Below are positions 40,344 through 49,769 of a stretch of 64,000 nucleotides of DNA, piece by piece. The notes beneath the pieces were generated by a model that ran no database searches, had not been told where the DNA came from, and was given only the letters and a program-made list of their open reading frames with translations. Position numbers and translations under genes: made by a program. The DNA is from Aquimarina longa SW024 (GTDB taxonomy: Bacteria; Bacteroidota; Bacteroidia; Flavobacteriales; Flavobacteriaceae): assembly GCF_001401755.1 (NCBI RefSeq), contig NZ_KQ474099.1, forward strand, positions 313,926 to 377,925, written 5' to 3'. Within the stretch, counting starts at the first letter, position 1. Each line of letters begins with the position of its first letter.

Positions 40344-40949
40344 TTATTTTTTTGGTTCTGCTTCTGATAGCTTTTCAGGAAATAAGAATTGTATCTTTTT
40401 GATATTTTCTTTTAAAATTTTCTTATTCCCAGAATAGTTTACATCTTTTAAGTCTTTTTCCATCTGTACGAAAGTTTTACCAAAAAGACGTTGTGCTTCT
40501 CTGTTACGCAATGTAGTATATGCAGCTACTAATTCATTCTGAACAGCAATATATGTCGCATAATTAGTTTCTCTATGATTATGCAAAGATATTACTGCTT
40601 TATTAGGATTATCTGATGAAGATGTTCTCCGAGAACCCTTACAATAACTACATGCTAAGTCTCCAGATCCTCCACCATTATCTAAGAAATTAATAGCTGC
40701 CTCTTTAAGCGCATTAATCCTCATTGTAGCTCCTTCTACTAAGAGCTCGCCATGCTGATTTAACTCCACCCTAAAAAGATTTTTCTCTTTAATAGTACCC
40801 TCGGTAGGCTTATCAATAAGGGGTGGTAATTTTCTGGTTATCCCATAATCTGTTTCTATCGTAGTAGAAATCAAAAAAAAGATGAGTAATAAAAATGCAA
40901 TGTCCGCCATGGATCCTGCGTTAACACTTGGTGCTGATTTTTTCATCAT
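40344..40949 (-). CDS. ExbD/TolR-family protein, duplicate copy A (long)
   Basis: From the ATG at 40949 (chosen by alignment with the copy starting MARRAAPEVNAG; another ATG lies at 40958) the protein has about 201 residues. The membrane helix contains SMADIAFLLLIFFL with the motor Asp. A periplasmic CSYCKGS motif (two Cys) precedes a region identical, except for a few positions, to the paralog at 41983-42591 from about SSSDNPNKAVISL onward. Upstream of that point the two differ at many positions. Confidence 0.9.
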   Translation of the reverse strand: MMKKSAPSVNAGSMADIAFLLLIFFLISTTIETDYGITRKLPPLIDKPTEGTIKEKNLFRVELNQHGELLVEGATMRINALKEAAINFLDNGGGSGDLACSYCKGSRRTSSSDNPNKAVISLHNHRETNYATYIAVQNELVAAYTTLRNREAQRLFGKTFVQMEKDLKDVNYSGNKKILKENIKKIQFLFPEKLSEAEPKK

Positions 40950-40958
40950 AATAAACAT

Positions 40959-41476
40959 ATTTAGTTAATAATTACTTACAGAATTAAAAACTATGATCAT
41001 ATGTGATGAGAACTATGAAGAAAAAATGGTAAAAAACAGAATCACTTTATCTAAATATTCAATATCACTTTGGAAGGTTAGATATTGGTATTATACCAAT
41101 CTAAACTAAGAATGGTGTTATAAAATGATAGATCACAGTTATCAATAAAACAGGCACAATTGTTATGCCATTTTAAAAAATAGGGAATATAGAATCTGTT
41201 TTATCTTAAATAGTGAGTTTTTCCGGAACAAGTTCATGAAACATTTTTAAAGAATATATTTTTAGACTTTAATCCATTATCTACGAAACAGGTTCCTTAA
41301 ACAAAATACTTGTTTAGCTTTTATGTTAGAAAAAAAATGGTAATCAATCAGTTTCAAACATGAGTTTTTCCTTTGCAAGGAAATTGTATAATAAAAATGA
41401 TATTACAAAAAAACCTGCTCTAGAGCAGGTTTTTTTTGTAATAGAGAGTAATCTCTGTATATTGTAAAATTATATA
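40959..41476. other. Spacer between the two ExbD pairs
   Basis: About 520 bases without a gene. It holds the strong terminator of the upstream operon (41407-41438). The rest is AT-rich, and I see no clear promoter for the downstream ExbD pair. Confidence 0.5.
41407..41438. terminator. Terminator after the second ExbD pair
   Basis: ACCTGCTCT pairs with AGAGCAGGT as a perfect palindrome at about 41413-41430, with an A run before and a T run after, so it works in either direction. Confidence 0.9.
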
Positions 41477-41959
41477 CTACTTTAGATTATCTGTAGCACT
41501 ACCTGTTCTGGTAGTGTAGTTAATCTTTAATGCTTGAATATCTCTTAATTCTTTTTTAATATCTCCTACAAGACCCATATTAGTGTTTCCATCAACTTTT
41601 AAAGCTGTTGTAAGAAATGGAATTAATTCTTCTCTTTTAGAAGCTCTCTCTGCTAAAACGAATGCTTTTATTTCACTCACATCAGCAAATTTATCATTAA
41701 GCTGTATTCTTGCCTGATCACCTGCGTTTGCTCTATATCTAGAACTAGGTTTACCTGCATAGATATACATTACCAAATCTTTTTTATCAAGTTTTTCTAT
41801 TTGATCTGCAACTGGTAATTTATTTTCAATCATCAAAGTATTTTGACGCATAACCGTTGCTACCATAAAGAAAAATAATAACATAAATACAATATCCGGT
41901 AATGACGCTGTAGAAATAGCAGGTAATTCTCCTCCTTTTTTCTTTTTGAATTTAGACAT
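41477..41959 (-). CDS. ExbD/TolR-family protein, duplicate copy B (short)
   Basis: A 160-residue ExbD with the motor helix SLPDIVFMLLFFFM and a periplasmic domain. It is nearly identical at DNA level to 39837-40319 (about a dozen differences in 483 bases by eye). It is in the full operon with the long ExbD, a membrane protein and the ExbB-like protein, so it is probably the original-position copy. Confidence 0.93.
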   Translation of the reverse strand: MSKFKKKKGGELPAISTASLPDIVFMLLFFFMVATVMRQNTLMIENKLPVADQIEKLDKKDLVMYIYAGKPSSRYRANAGDQARIQLNDKFADVSEIKAFVLAERASKREELIPFLTTALKVDGNTNMGLVGDIKKELRDIQALKINYTTRTGSATDNLK

Positions 41960-41982
41960 AAGAATTTTGTTTTATATTACTT

Positions 41983-42591
41983 TTATTTTTTTGGTTCTGC
42001 TTCTGAAAGCTTTTCAGGAAACAAGAATTGTATCTTTTTGATATTTTCTTTTAAAGTTTCCTTATTCCCAGAATAGTTCACATCTTTTAAGTCTTTTTCC
42101 ATCTGTACGAAAGTTTTACCAAAAAGACGTTGTGCTTCTCTGTTACGCAATGTAGTATATGCAGCTACTAATTCATTCTGAACAGCAATATATGTCGCAT
42201 AATTAGTTTCTCTATTATTACGCAAAGATATTACTGCCTTATTAGGATTATCTGATGAAGAAGGATCTCTAGAACCTTGACAGTACTTACAAGATTCTTC
42301 TCCTTTTCCGCCACCATTATCTAAAAATTTAATAGCGGCTTCTCTAAGATCTTTTAGTTCCATAGGAACTTCTTCTACTAACAGATCATTATTCTTATTC
42401 AATTCTACAACAAAAATATTTTTTTGTTTAAGAACTGGTGGATCTACAATATCCTCTTGTGGTGGAGGAAGTTTCCGGCTAATACCACTATCTGTTTCAA
42501 TAGTAGTAGTCACCAAGAAAAATATAAGAAGCAAGAATGCAATATCTGCCATAGATCCTGCATTTACCTCTGGTGCTGCTCTTCTTGCCAT
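41983..42591 (-). CDS. ExbD/TolR-family protein, duplicate copy B (long)
   Basis: The 202-residue product has the motor helix SMADIAFLLLIFFL, a Pro-rich segment (KLPPPQEDIVDPP) and a CKYCQGS two-Cys motif at about residues 95-101. Its C-terminal half matches the long copy A. It lies between the short ExbD and a small membrane gene, in an ExbB-membrane-ExbD-ExbD operon typical of Flavobacteriia. Confidence 0.93.
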   Translation of the reverse strand: MARRAAPEVNAGSMADIAFLLLIFFLVTTTIETDSGISRKLPPPQEDIVDPPVLKQKNIFVVELNKNNDLLVEEVPMELKDLREAAIKFLDNGGGKGEESCKYCQGSRDPSSSDNPNKAVISLRNNRETNYATYIAVQNELVAAYTTLRNREAQRLFGKTFVQMEKDLKDVNYSGNKETLKENIKKIQFLFPEKLSEAEPKK

Positions 42592-42593
42592 AA

Positions 42594-43067
42594 TTATTTA
42601 CCTATTAATTTTTTAATACCTGAAAGAAACATCAATCCAACTGCAACTGCAGCAAGAAAGTAAAAAGCATATAAGCCTGTTCCTACCCACTTAGAGCCAC
42701 TAGCAGAAAGTGTATCTCCATCTTTTAAAGGAGTCTCTACTCCATCTGCCATAGCATAACCAATTCCAACAATAATAAGAAAAGCAACAATTCCTATAGC
42801 CGTATTTTTAAGGCTTTTTGGATTTTTTGCAATTGTTGAAAATACAGCTATTAAAGTAACTACAATAGTGATAATAAAAATCGCTAATGTAAGATTGTAC
42901 AAAGGAGATACTAATGGTGCTGCTAATCCTAGATCTAGTTCTCTAGCTTCAGAAAGACCATTTTCATCCATTAAAGTGCCGATCGAATTGCTCATAAGAT
43001 ACCAAAGGATTACTCCTAAGACTCCTATTCCCATCACAGCATATGATAATATTTTAGAAATTTTCAT
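42594..43067 (-). CDS. Membrane protein of the ExbB/ExbD operon
   Basis: The 157-residue protein has four predicted helices (about 8-26, 50-74, 85-105 and 132-152) and no motif I recognise. It ends two bases before the long ExbD start and follows the ExbB-like gene, a position kept by similar genes in other Flavobacteriia. It probably belongs to the motor complex, which is an inference from context. Confidence 0.75.
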   Translation of the reverse strand: MKISKILSYAVMGIGVLGVILWYLMSNSIGTLMDENGLSEARELDLGLAAPLVSPLYNLTLAIFIITIVVTLIAVFSTIAKNPKSLKNTAIGIVAFLIIVGIGYAMADGVETPLKDGDTLSASGSKWVGTGLYAFYFLAAVAVGLMFLSGIKKLIGK

Positions 43068-43190
43068 GTGTCTATATTTTTAATTTTGAATACTTACATA
43101 AATAGCATTCTGATTAAATAAACAAGAATATTAATTGTCTGATTTTAATAAGACAAAAGAAAGGTTTTTAAAAAAACCTCATAATTATTC

Positions 43191-44006
43191 TTATTGTTTA
43201 TTCTTGTAAGAATTCTTGTAAGCTACCAACATATCGATTAAAGTAATCGAAGCATCTTCCATATCATTTACAATTCTGTCGATTTTAGCAACAATATAGT
43301 TATAAAATACTTGAAGAATAATCGCTACAATAAGACCAAATACAGTCGTAAGAAGTGCTACTTTAATACCTCCAGCTACAAGAGAAGGTTGCATATCACC
43401 AGCTGCTTCAATTTTATCAAACGCCTGAATCATCCCGATTACCGTTCCCATAAATCCAAGCATTGGAGCAAGTGCGATAAATAATGATACCCATGATACG
43501 TTTTTCTCTAGTTGTCCCATTTGAACACCACCGTATGCCACAACTGCTTTTTCTGCTGCATCAATACTTTCGTCCGCTCTATCAAGACCTTGATAATAAA
43601 TTGATGCAACAGGTCCTTTTGTATTTCTACATACCTCTTTTGCCGCTTCAACTCCTCCACTATTTAGCGCATCTTCTACATTTTGCTGTAATTTTTTTGT
43701 ATTTGTTGTAGATAGAGTTAAAAAGATAATTCTTTCAATTGCTATCGCCAGACCTAGTATCAAACATAAAAGTACGATACCCATAAATCCTGGACCTCCT
43801 TCTATAAAACGTTTTTTAAGGTTTTGATGGAAGGGTAAATCTTCGGCAGCATTAGATGCTACATCTTCTTGTATTGCTGTTGTAGTTATAGGAGCAATTA
43901 ATAATTGCATATTTGCCGTTAATAACTGGGCAGGTGCAGTAGAAGCTTGTAAGTTTCCAAAAGTCATTACTGCTGCGATTGCCAGAATAGAAAATAATCT
44001 TTTCAT
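43191..44006 (-). CDS. MotA/TolQ/ExbB proton-channel family protein
   Basis: The 271-residue product has an N-terminal signal-like helix (about 1-20), then the ExbB three-helix layout. The first helix is at about 73-95 (GFMGIVLLCLILGLAIAIER), and the paired helices are at about 168-190 (SLFIALAPMLGFMGTVIGMI) and 215-240. The family's GFMGTV signature is intact. With ExbD it forms the proton-driven motor for TonB or a related envelope system. First gene of the operon. Confidence 0.93.
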   Translation of the reverse strand: MKRLFSILAIAAVMTFGNLQASTAPAQLLTANMQLLIAPITTTAIQEDVASNAAEDLPFHQNLKKRFIEGGPGFMGIVLLCLILGLAIAIERIIFLTLSTTNTKKLQQNVEDALNSGGVEAAKEVCRNTKGPVASIYYQGLDRADESIDAAEKAVVAYGGVQMGQLEKNVSWVSLFIALAPMLGFMGTVIGMIQAFDKIEAAGDMQPSLVAGGIKVALLTTVFGLIVAIILQVFYNYIVAKIDRIVNDMEDASITLIDMLVAYKNSYKNKQ

Positions 44007-44088
44007 TGCGCTGATTCTTAATTTTAATTAGTTAAAGGGTTAAAGATATAAAAATTATACAAAATCTATTAAAAAATTGATAATAATG

Positions 44089-44176
44089 CAGAGAGGAAGG
44101 GATTCGAACCCTCGATACGCTTTTGACGTATACACACTTTCCAGGCGTGCGCCTTCGACCACTCGGCCACCTCTCT
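44089..44176 (-). tRNA. tRNA-Ser (anticodon GGA)
   Basis: On the minus strand an 88-base class II tRNA can be folded. The seven-base acceptor stem is AGAGAGG/CCTCTCT, the D-arm contains GGCCGAGTGG, the anticodon loop is CTGGAAA with anticodon GGA, and the T-arm is GGGTTCGAATCCC. A long variable arm with a GTATACG/CGTATC-type pairing identifies tRNA-Ser. The CCA end is not encoded. Confidence 0.95.
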
Positions 44177-44248
44177 CTTTATTTTTTTCCTTAAAAAATA
44201 AGGATGAGCAAATAACAAAAAAAATGTTAAAGAGTGAAATTTGAGGCG

Positions 44249-45283
44249 TTAATTTTCTAACATTTCACCTCGAAGAGAAGTTTCATAGATGGTTTTAAGC
44301 ACTTTAAGTGGTAAATTTTCACCTAATAAATACATTAATTTTGCTACAGCAGCCTCTGTAGTAATGTCTTTTCCTGAAATAACACCTGCTTTTTTGAGTG
44401 CAATACTAGTATCATACTTCCCCATTTCGACACTTCCGCCTATACATTGAGTAACATTAACTACGGGAACACCTCTTTTTATCGCATTGGAAAGCATCGT
44501 TACAAACCATTTTTGAGTGGTTGTATTACCTGCTCCATAAGTTTCTAAAATAATTCCTTTTATAGTTTTTAACTCAAAAATACTTTTCAAAATATTTTCA
44601 TTAATCCCCGGAAACATTTTAATTATAATAATATTATTATCAAAGTGTGTGTGATATACCATCTTTTTACGCCTATTTACAGTTCGTAAAAAAGAAGAAT
44701 TAATTTTTAAATGTACTCCTGATTCTACTAATGCAGGATAATTAAGGGACTCAAATGCTTCAAAATGCTCTGCATTAATTTTAGTTGTTCTATTTGCTCG
44801 AAGTAATTTATACTCAAAATATAATCCTACTTCTGCAACTACAGGTTTACCTTTTTTTTGTAATGCCGAAATCTGAACCGCAGTAATCAAATTTTCTTTA
44901 GCATCGGTACGCAAATCTCCTATTGGCAACTGAGATCCAGTAAAAATAATAGGTTTAGAAAGGTTTTCAAACATAAAACTAATCGCAGATGCAGTATACG
45001 ACATTGTATCACTACCATGCAAAACAACAAATCCATCATATGTTGTGTAATTGTCATTAATAATATCTCCCAATTCTTTCCATTGATCCACATTCATATC
45101 TGATGAATCAATTGGTTTTTCAAAACTAATGGTGTCTATATTACAATCTAATTGTTTAAGTTCTGGAATGTTTAGCAACAACTCATCAAAATCAAAAGAA
45201 ACTAATGCCCCTGTCTCGAAATCCTTAATCATTCCGATAGTTCCTCCTGTATAAATAAGTAATATATCTGGTGAAGTATTCAT
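44249..45283 (-). CDS. ansA: L-asparaginase, type I
   Basis: The enzyme hydrolyses asparagine to aspartate and ammonia. The 344-residue cytoplasmic protein (no signal peptide) shows the first catalytic-Thr motif ILLIYTGGTIGMI at the N-terminus and the second, VVLHGSDTMSYTASAI, at about residues 87-102. Lys of the TDAKENLI segment completes the site. The conserved order with tRNA, ExbB and tatD genes is common in relatives. Confidence 0.92.
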   Translation of the reverse strand: MNTSPDILLIYTGGTIGMIKDFETGALVSFDFDELLLNIPELKQLDCNIDTISFEKPIDSSDMNVDQWKELGDIINDNYTTYDGFVVLHGSDTMSYTASAISFMFENLSKPIIFTGSQLPIGDLRTDAKENLITAVQISALQKKGKPVVAEVGLYFEYKLLRANRTTKINAEHFEAFESLNYPALVESGVHLKINSSFLRTVNRRKKMVYHTHFDNNIIIIKMFPGINENILKSIFELKTIKGIILETYGAGNTTTQKWFVTMLSNAIKRGVPVVNVTQCIGGSVEMGKYDTSIALKKAGVISGKDITTEAAVAKLMYLLGENLPLKVLKTIYETSLRGEMLEN

Positions 45284-45389
45284 ATATAAAAATGAATGAA
45301 ATTTATTTTTATTTTAATCTATCCTTTAGAAAGCCTACTACAAAATCATCTTTCTGAAATATATTTCAATTACTTTCTAATCACATTGT

Positions 45390-46178
45390 CTAAATCCCAA
45401 ATATCCTTTTAGAATTCTTAGTTGTAATAATAGCTATTTCTTCTTCTGATTTTTGATATATATTAGAAAGTTTTTGTAAAACATTAACCAAATAAGAACT
45501 TTCATTACGTTTTCCTCGATATGGAGTAGGTGCTAAATATGGTGCATCCGTTTCTAAAACAATATTATCTAATGAGATCTTATCCAAAAACTTATCTATT
45601 TTACCATTTTTAAAAGTCACTACACCCCCAATTCCCAGTTTCATATTATACCCTATTGCGCGATGTGCATCTTCTATAGTACCTGAGAAGCAATGAAAAA
45701 TCCCAAATAACTTCTCATCTTTTTCTAACTCTAATACTTCAAAAACTTCTTCAAAAGCTTCCCGACAGTGTATCACTATAGGTAACCTATATTTTTTCGC
45801 CAATTGTATTTGACTTCTAAAAGCTTCTTGTTGTTCTTTTAAGAACGTTTTATCCCAATATAAATCTATCCCTATTTCTCCTACTGCATAAAATTTTTTT
45901 TCTACACCTTCTTTAAAACGTTTTTTTAGTTCATCCTCTACATGTATAAGCTCCTCTTTATAATTCGCTTTTACATGTGTAGGATGTAACCCCATCATCA
46001 AAAAAACATGCTCAGGGTATTTCTCTTCTACAGCATACATTGCTTTAGTATAATTAGAATCTATTGCAGGAACAAAAAAACGTATTACTCCTTTTTCTAT
46101 AGCGCGCTGCATCATTTCATCTTGATCCTCATCAAACGCTTCACTATAAATATGGGTATGGGTATCGGTTAGTATCAT
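45390..46178 (-). CDS. tatD: TatD-family metal-dependent hydrolase (DNase)
   Basis: The 262-residue TIM-barrel protein begins with the metal-binding HxH in TDTHTHIYSEAF. It then shows GEIGIDLYWDK, a conserved HCREAF, HCFSGT and ETDAPYLAP, the standard TatD motifs. TatD enzymes have 3'-5' exonuclease activity. The HxH lies so close to the N-terminus that the start at 46178 is secure. A TACTTTTG element only a few bases upstream suggests an almost leaderless message. Confidence 0.93.
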   Translation of the reverse strand: MILTDTHTHIYSEAFDEDQDEMMQRAIEKGVIRFFVPAIDSNYTKAMYAVEEKYPEHVFLMMGLHPTHVKANYKEELIHVEDELKKRFKEGVEKKFYAVGEIGIDLYWDKTFLKEQQEAFRSQIQLAKKYRLPIVIHCREAFEEVFEVLELEKDEKLFGIFHCFSGTIEDAHRAIGYNMKLGIGGVVTFKNGKIDKFLDKISLDNIVLETDAPYLAPTPYRGKRNESSYLVNVLQKLSNIYQKSEEEIAIITTKNSKRIFGI

Positions 46179-46182
46179 GCCG

Positions 46183-46190
46183 CAAAAGTA
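46183..46190 (-). promoter_or_regulatory. -7 element immediately upstream of tatD
   Basis: The minus strand reads TACTTTTG, a full TAnnTTTG match, ending four bases before the tatD ATG. Transcription would start at or next to the start codon. Confidence 0.5.
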
Positions 46191-46308
46191 TTAAAAAATT
46201 CTACTTACAATTTCTGTATTTCCGAAATTCTCTTTCTCATAAAAAACAGTATTATTTTATTCTTCTTAATTACATTACTTTTACACAAGTTTTTTTTTAA
46301 AATAAATC

Positions 46309-46746
46309 ATGAGTACACTTCAAAAATTTTTAACTAAAAAAGAATATCTTAGAATTAAATTAGTTTTTACAAAAACAAATCATTTTGAGGTTAAAGCTAC
46401 TCTAAATGGTATTAAAGGAAACTTTATTCTAGATACAGGTGCCTCTAATTCTTGCGTAGGATTTGAAGCTGTAGAAAAATTTAATCTTTTTACCGAAGAT
46501 AGTGATGTAAAAGCTGCTGGAGCTGGAGCTACTGATATGCTTACCAAGGTTTCACAAAAAAATTCTATACAAATAGGAAAGTGGTCTAAGAAAAAAATCT
46601 CTCTAGTTTTATTTGATCTAAACCATGTAAATACAGCATTAATAACGCACCATGCTGAGCCTGTAGACGGAATAATTGGTGCCGATATCCTAAAAAAGGG
46701 TAAAGCTGTTATTGATTATGAAAAAAAGCACTTATATCTAAAATAG
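46309..46746 (+). CDS. Retropepsin-like aspartic protease domain protein
   Basis: The 145-residue protein carries the aspartic-protease motif FILDTGASNSCVG (about residues 42-54), followed by a flap-like region and a closing hydrophobic motif VDGIIGADIL. It is a single retropepsin-like domain, so a dimer would be needed for activity. It has no signal peptide. Family members in Bacteroidota are of unknown role. Confidence 0.85.
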   Translation: MSTLQKFLTKKEYLRIKLVFTKTNHFEVKATLNGIKGNFILDTGASNSCVGFEAVEKFNLFTEDSDVKAAGAGATDMLTKVSQKNSIQIGKWSKKKISLVLFDLNHVNTALITHHAEPVDGIIGADILKKGKAVIDYEKKHLYLK

Positions 46747-46787
46747 AAGTATCGTCTTCATTGTTCATTCTTACAAAAAGAAAAAGA

Positions 46788-48041
46788 TTACATACCTGTT
46801 CTTATTGCTTCAACTGGATCCAGTTTTGATGCTGATATTGCAGGTAAGATTCCTGCAATCAAACCTATTATAGTAGAAGAAAACATTCCCCAAAACATAT
46901 TAGATCCAGAAAGCACAAATTTAAAGCTTTCTGTAAACTGCGATACTGATATTGAAATTATCCAAACTAAAAAAAGTCCTATTACTCCTCCAAAAATAGC
47001 AAGAATAATTGCTTCAAATAAAAACTGAAATAGTATAAATCTTTTTTTAGCTCCAAGAGCTTTTTGTATACCTATCAAATTAGTCCGCTCTTTAACACTT
47101 ACAAACATGATATTAGCAATCCCAAATCCTCCTACTAATAAGGAGAACATACCTATAACACCTCCTATAGTAGACATTGTACCTGTAATATTATCTATCA
47201 AGTCAGAGAAACCTTGTAATTGATTTACAAAAAAATTATCTATCTCATCAGGCTTTAACCCACGATAAACTCTTATTTTTTGTTTTAGTATTGCTACAAA
47301 TTCTGGAACATCGATACCAGATTCTGGTTTAATAATAATCCCCGGAAAAGTAGACTTATTGTTATCGCCATAAACTCTTCTAACCAAGTTAACAGGTAAG
47401 ATAACTACGGTATCTTTACTATTTCCAAAAAGACCTGACCCTTCCTTCTTAAGCACTCCTATTACGGTAAGTTTTCTTCCGTATAAACGTATTTTTTTTC
47501 CTATAGGATCACTGCTCCCAAATAAGCTCTTTGCAATTTCATCTCCCACAACAATTACAGGAGCTCCAGCAATAGATTCTTGTTCATTATAAAACCTTCC
47601 TTTTACTACTTGTAATTCTTCTATATCATAATAATCATTAGTAACTGCTGCTATTTCCACATTACTGATACTATTATCTTCGTATTTTATAGTTTCAGAA
47701 GCTACATTCAGGACAAAACTGGCTGCCTTAAGGTTAGGCATTGATCTATTGATATATTGATATTCTTCAAAAGTAACATCAGGAAACTGCTCTTTTTTCC
47801 ATTTCGGTATATCTGTAGGACCAAAAGAAAATCGCATAAGATAAATCGTACTGTTATCTAATGAGCTAATACTCCCTTTAATCTCTTGTTTTAAGGAATC
47901 TACTGCAGCAAGAACTCCTATAATAGAAAAAATTCCAATAGTTACTCCTAGCAACGAAAGAAAAGTACGCAACTTATTGTTGACAAGGGCATTGACAGCA
48001 AAATTAAGACTCTCCTTAAGTACTCTAAGATAGATTAGCAT
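46788..48041 (-). CDS. MacB-like ABC transporter permease
   Basis: The 417-residue protein has the MacB/LolC-type layout. An N-terminal helix (about 22-46; LRTFLSLLGVTIGIFSIIGV) is followed by a periplasmic MacB_PCD domain (about 50-270). Three C-terminal helices follow (about 290-405), with NIMFVSVKERTNLIGIQKAL between them, and it ends in ASKLDPVEAIRTGM. No ATPase gene lies next to it, so its partner is encoded elsewhere. Confidence 0.9.
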   Translation of the reverse strand: MLIYLRVLKESLNFAVNALVNNKLRTFLSLLGVTIGIFSIIGVLAAVDSLKQEIKGSISSLDNSTIYLMRFSFGPTDIPKWKKEQFPDVTFEEYQYINRSMPNLKAASFVLNVASETIKYEDNSISNVEIAAVTNDYYDIEELQVVKGRFYNEQESIAGAPVIVVGDEIAKSLFGSSDPIGKKIRLYGRKLTVIGVLKKEGSGLFGNSKDTVVILPVNLVRRVYGDNNKSTFPGIIIKPESGIDVPEFVAILKQKIRVYRGLKPDEIDNFFVNQLQGFSDLIDNITGTMSTIGGVIGMFSLLVGGFGIANIMFVSVKERTNLIGIQKALGAKKRFILFQFLFEAIILAIFGGVIGLFLVWIISISVSQFTESFKFVLSGSNMFWGMFSSTIIGLIAGILPAISASKLDPVEAIRTGM

Positions 48042-48137
48042 TCTTTATTTTTTGACCCAAATTTTAATTTATTTAAAGATAGGACGCTTTACTTATGATT
48101 TTGTTACAATTTATTGAAAACAATTACACATAATTGA

Positions 48138-48169
48138 TTGTCTAATTGAGTACTAAATTGCTACTTTTG
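48138..48169 (+). promoter_or_regulatory. purH promoter
   Basis: TTG at 48138-48140 and TACTTTTG at 48162-48169 resemble the Bacteroidota -33/-7 pair, with a slightly long spacer. The purH start codon follows at 48193. Confidence 0.55.
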
Positions 48170-48192
48170 CGTTTTAATAACTAAATTTTCTC

Positions 48193-49725
48193 ATGAGCAA
48201 CACAAAAACTGCTAAATCCGCATTAATTTCTGTATTCAATAAAGATGGATTAGCCCCTATCATAAAAAAACTAGAAGAACTTAATATAACTATTTACTCT
48301 ACTGGTGGAACTGAAAAATTTATTAAGGATCTAGGCGTTGATGTTACTCCTGTTGAAGATGTAACTTCTTATCCTTCAATATTAGGTGGAAGAGTTAAAA
48401 CATTACATCCTAAAGTTTTTGGAGGAATCCTGAACCGTCAAAATAATGATAGTGATATTGCGGAGCTTAAGCAATATGAAATCCCACAAATTGATATCGT
48501 AATTGTAGATCTCTATCCGTTTGAAAAAACAGTAGCTTCTGGAGCTCCTGAGCAAGATATTATTGAAAAAATAGATATTGGCGGAATTTCTTTAATTAGA
48601 GCTGCTGCCAAAAATTTTGCAGATGTAACCTGTATTGCTTCTGTTGATGATTATTCCGAATTTTTAACTATCCTTTCTGAAGGAAATGGAAGTATCTCTC
48701 TTGAGGATCGTAAGCATTTTGCTGCCAAAGCTTTTAATGTATCTTCTCACTATGACACTTCAATCTTTAATTATTTCAATAGTGATAATGCTATACCATC
48801 TCTTAAATTAAGTGAAACCAAAGGAACAGTACTACGCTACGGAGAAAATCCACATCAAAAAGGATTTTTCTTTGGAGATTTTGATGCTATGTTTGATAAA
48901 TTACATGGAAAAGAATTATCATACAATAATCTTCTTGATGTAGATGCGGCAGTAAATTTAATGAATGAATTTAAAGAAGAAGACCCTACATTTGCTATTT
49001 TAAAACATAATAATGCCTGTGGTTTAGCGCAGAGAGCAACCGTTCTTCAATCCTATGTTGATGCATTAGCGGGTGATCCTGTATCAGCTTTTGGAGGGGT
49101 ACTAATTAGTAATTCTGAAATTGATGTAGCTACTGCTAATGAAATTCATAAATTATTCTGTGAAGTTGTTATTGCTCCTTCTTTTAGTAATGAAGCTATC
49201 GAAATCTTAAAAGGGAAAAAGAATAGAATTATTTTAATTCAAAAGAACATTGACTTACCCAAAACTCAGGTTCGTTCATGCTTAAACGGAACTTTAGTGC
49301 AAGATAAAGATCTTAAAACTGACATATCTAGTGATTTAAAAACTGCTACAAAAACTGCTCCAACCCCAGAGCAAATAGAAGATCTTTTATTCGCTTCAAA
49401 AATATGTAAGCACACTAAATCTAACACTATCGTTTTTACTAAAGAAAAACAGTTATTAGCAAGTGGAACAGGACAAACCTCTAGAGTGGATGCATTAAAA
49501 CAATCTATAGAAAAAGCACAAGCTTTTAATTTTGATCTTGATGGTGCGGTTATGGCTAGTGATGCCTTTTTCCCATTCCCTGATTGTGTTGAACTAGCAG
49601 ATAATGCAGGGATAAAAGCTGTTATTCAACCGGGTGGTTCTATAAAGGATCAACTGAGTATAGATTACTGTGATCAAAACGGAATTACAATGGTTATGAC
49701 AGGAACACGCCATTTTAAACATTAA
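48193..49725 (+). CDS. purH: Bifunctional AICAR transformylase / IMP cyclohydrolase
   Basis: PurH catalyses the last two steps of IMP synthesis. The 510-residue protein has the MGS-like cyclohydrolase domain first (about 1-150; ALISVFNKDGLAPIIKKLEE, GGRVKTLHPKVFGGIL). The transformylase domain follows, with KHNNACGLAQ (catalytic Lys-His region), DALAGDPVSAFGG and a C-terminal MVMTGTRHFKH. Only 44 bases separate it from mreB, so some read-through into the rod-shape operon is possible. Confidence 0.97.
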   Translation: MSNTKTAKSALISVFNKDGLAPIIKKLEELNITIYSTGGTEKFIKDLGVDVTPVEDVTSYPSILGGRVKTLHPKVFGGILNRQNNDSDIAELKQYEIPQIDIVIVDLYPFEKTVASGAPEQDIIEKIDIGGISLIRAAAKNFADVTCIASVDDYSEFLTILSEGNGSISLEDRKHFAAKAFNVSSHYDTSIFNYFNSDNAIPSLKLSETKGTVLRYGENPHQKGFFFGDFDAMFDKLHGKELSYNNLLDVDAAVNLMNEFKEEDPTFAILKHNNACGLAQRATVLQSYVDALAGDPVSAFGGVLISNSEIDVATANEIHKLFCEVVIAPSFSNEAIEILKGKKNRIILIQKNIDLPKTQVRSCLNGTLVQDKDLKTDISSDLKTATKTAPTPEQIEDLLFASKICKHTKSNTIVFTKEKQLLASGTGQTSRVDALKQSIEKAQAFNFDLDGAVMASDAFFPFPDCVELADNAGIKAVIQPGGSIKDQLSIDYCDQNGITMVMTGTRHFKH

Positions 49726-49769
49726 TTTTATTACTTTTACTAAACTTTAACCCCTTTTTTGAAACTTTT

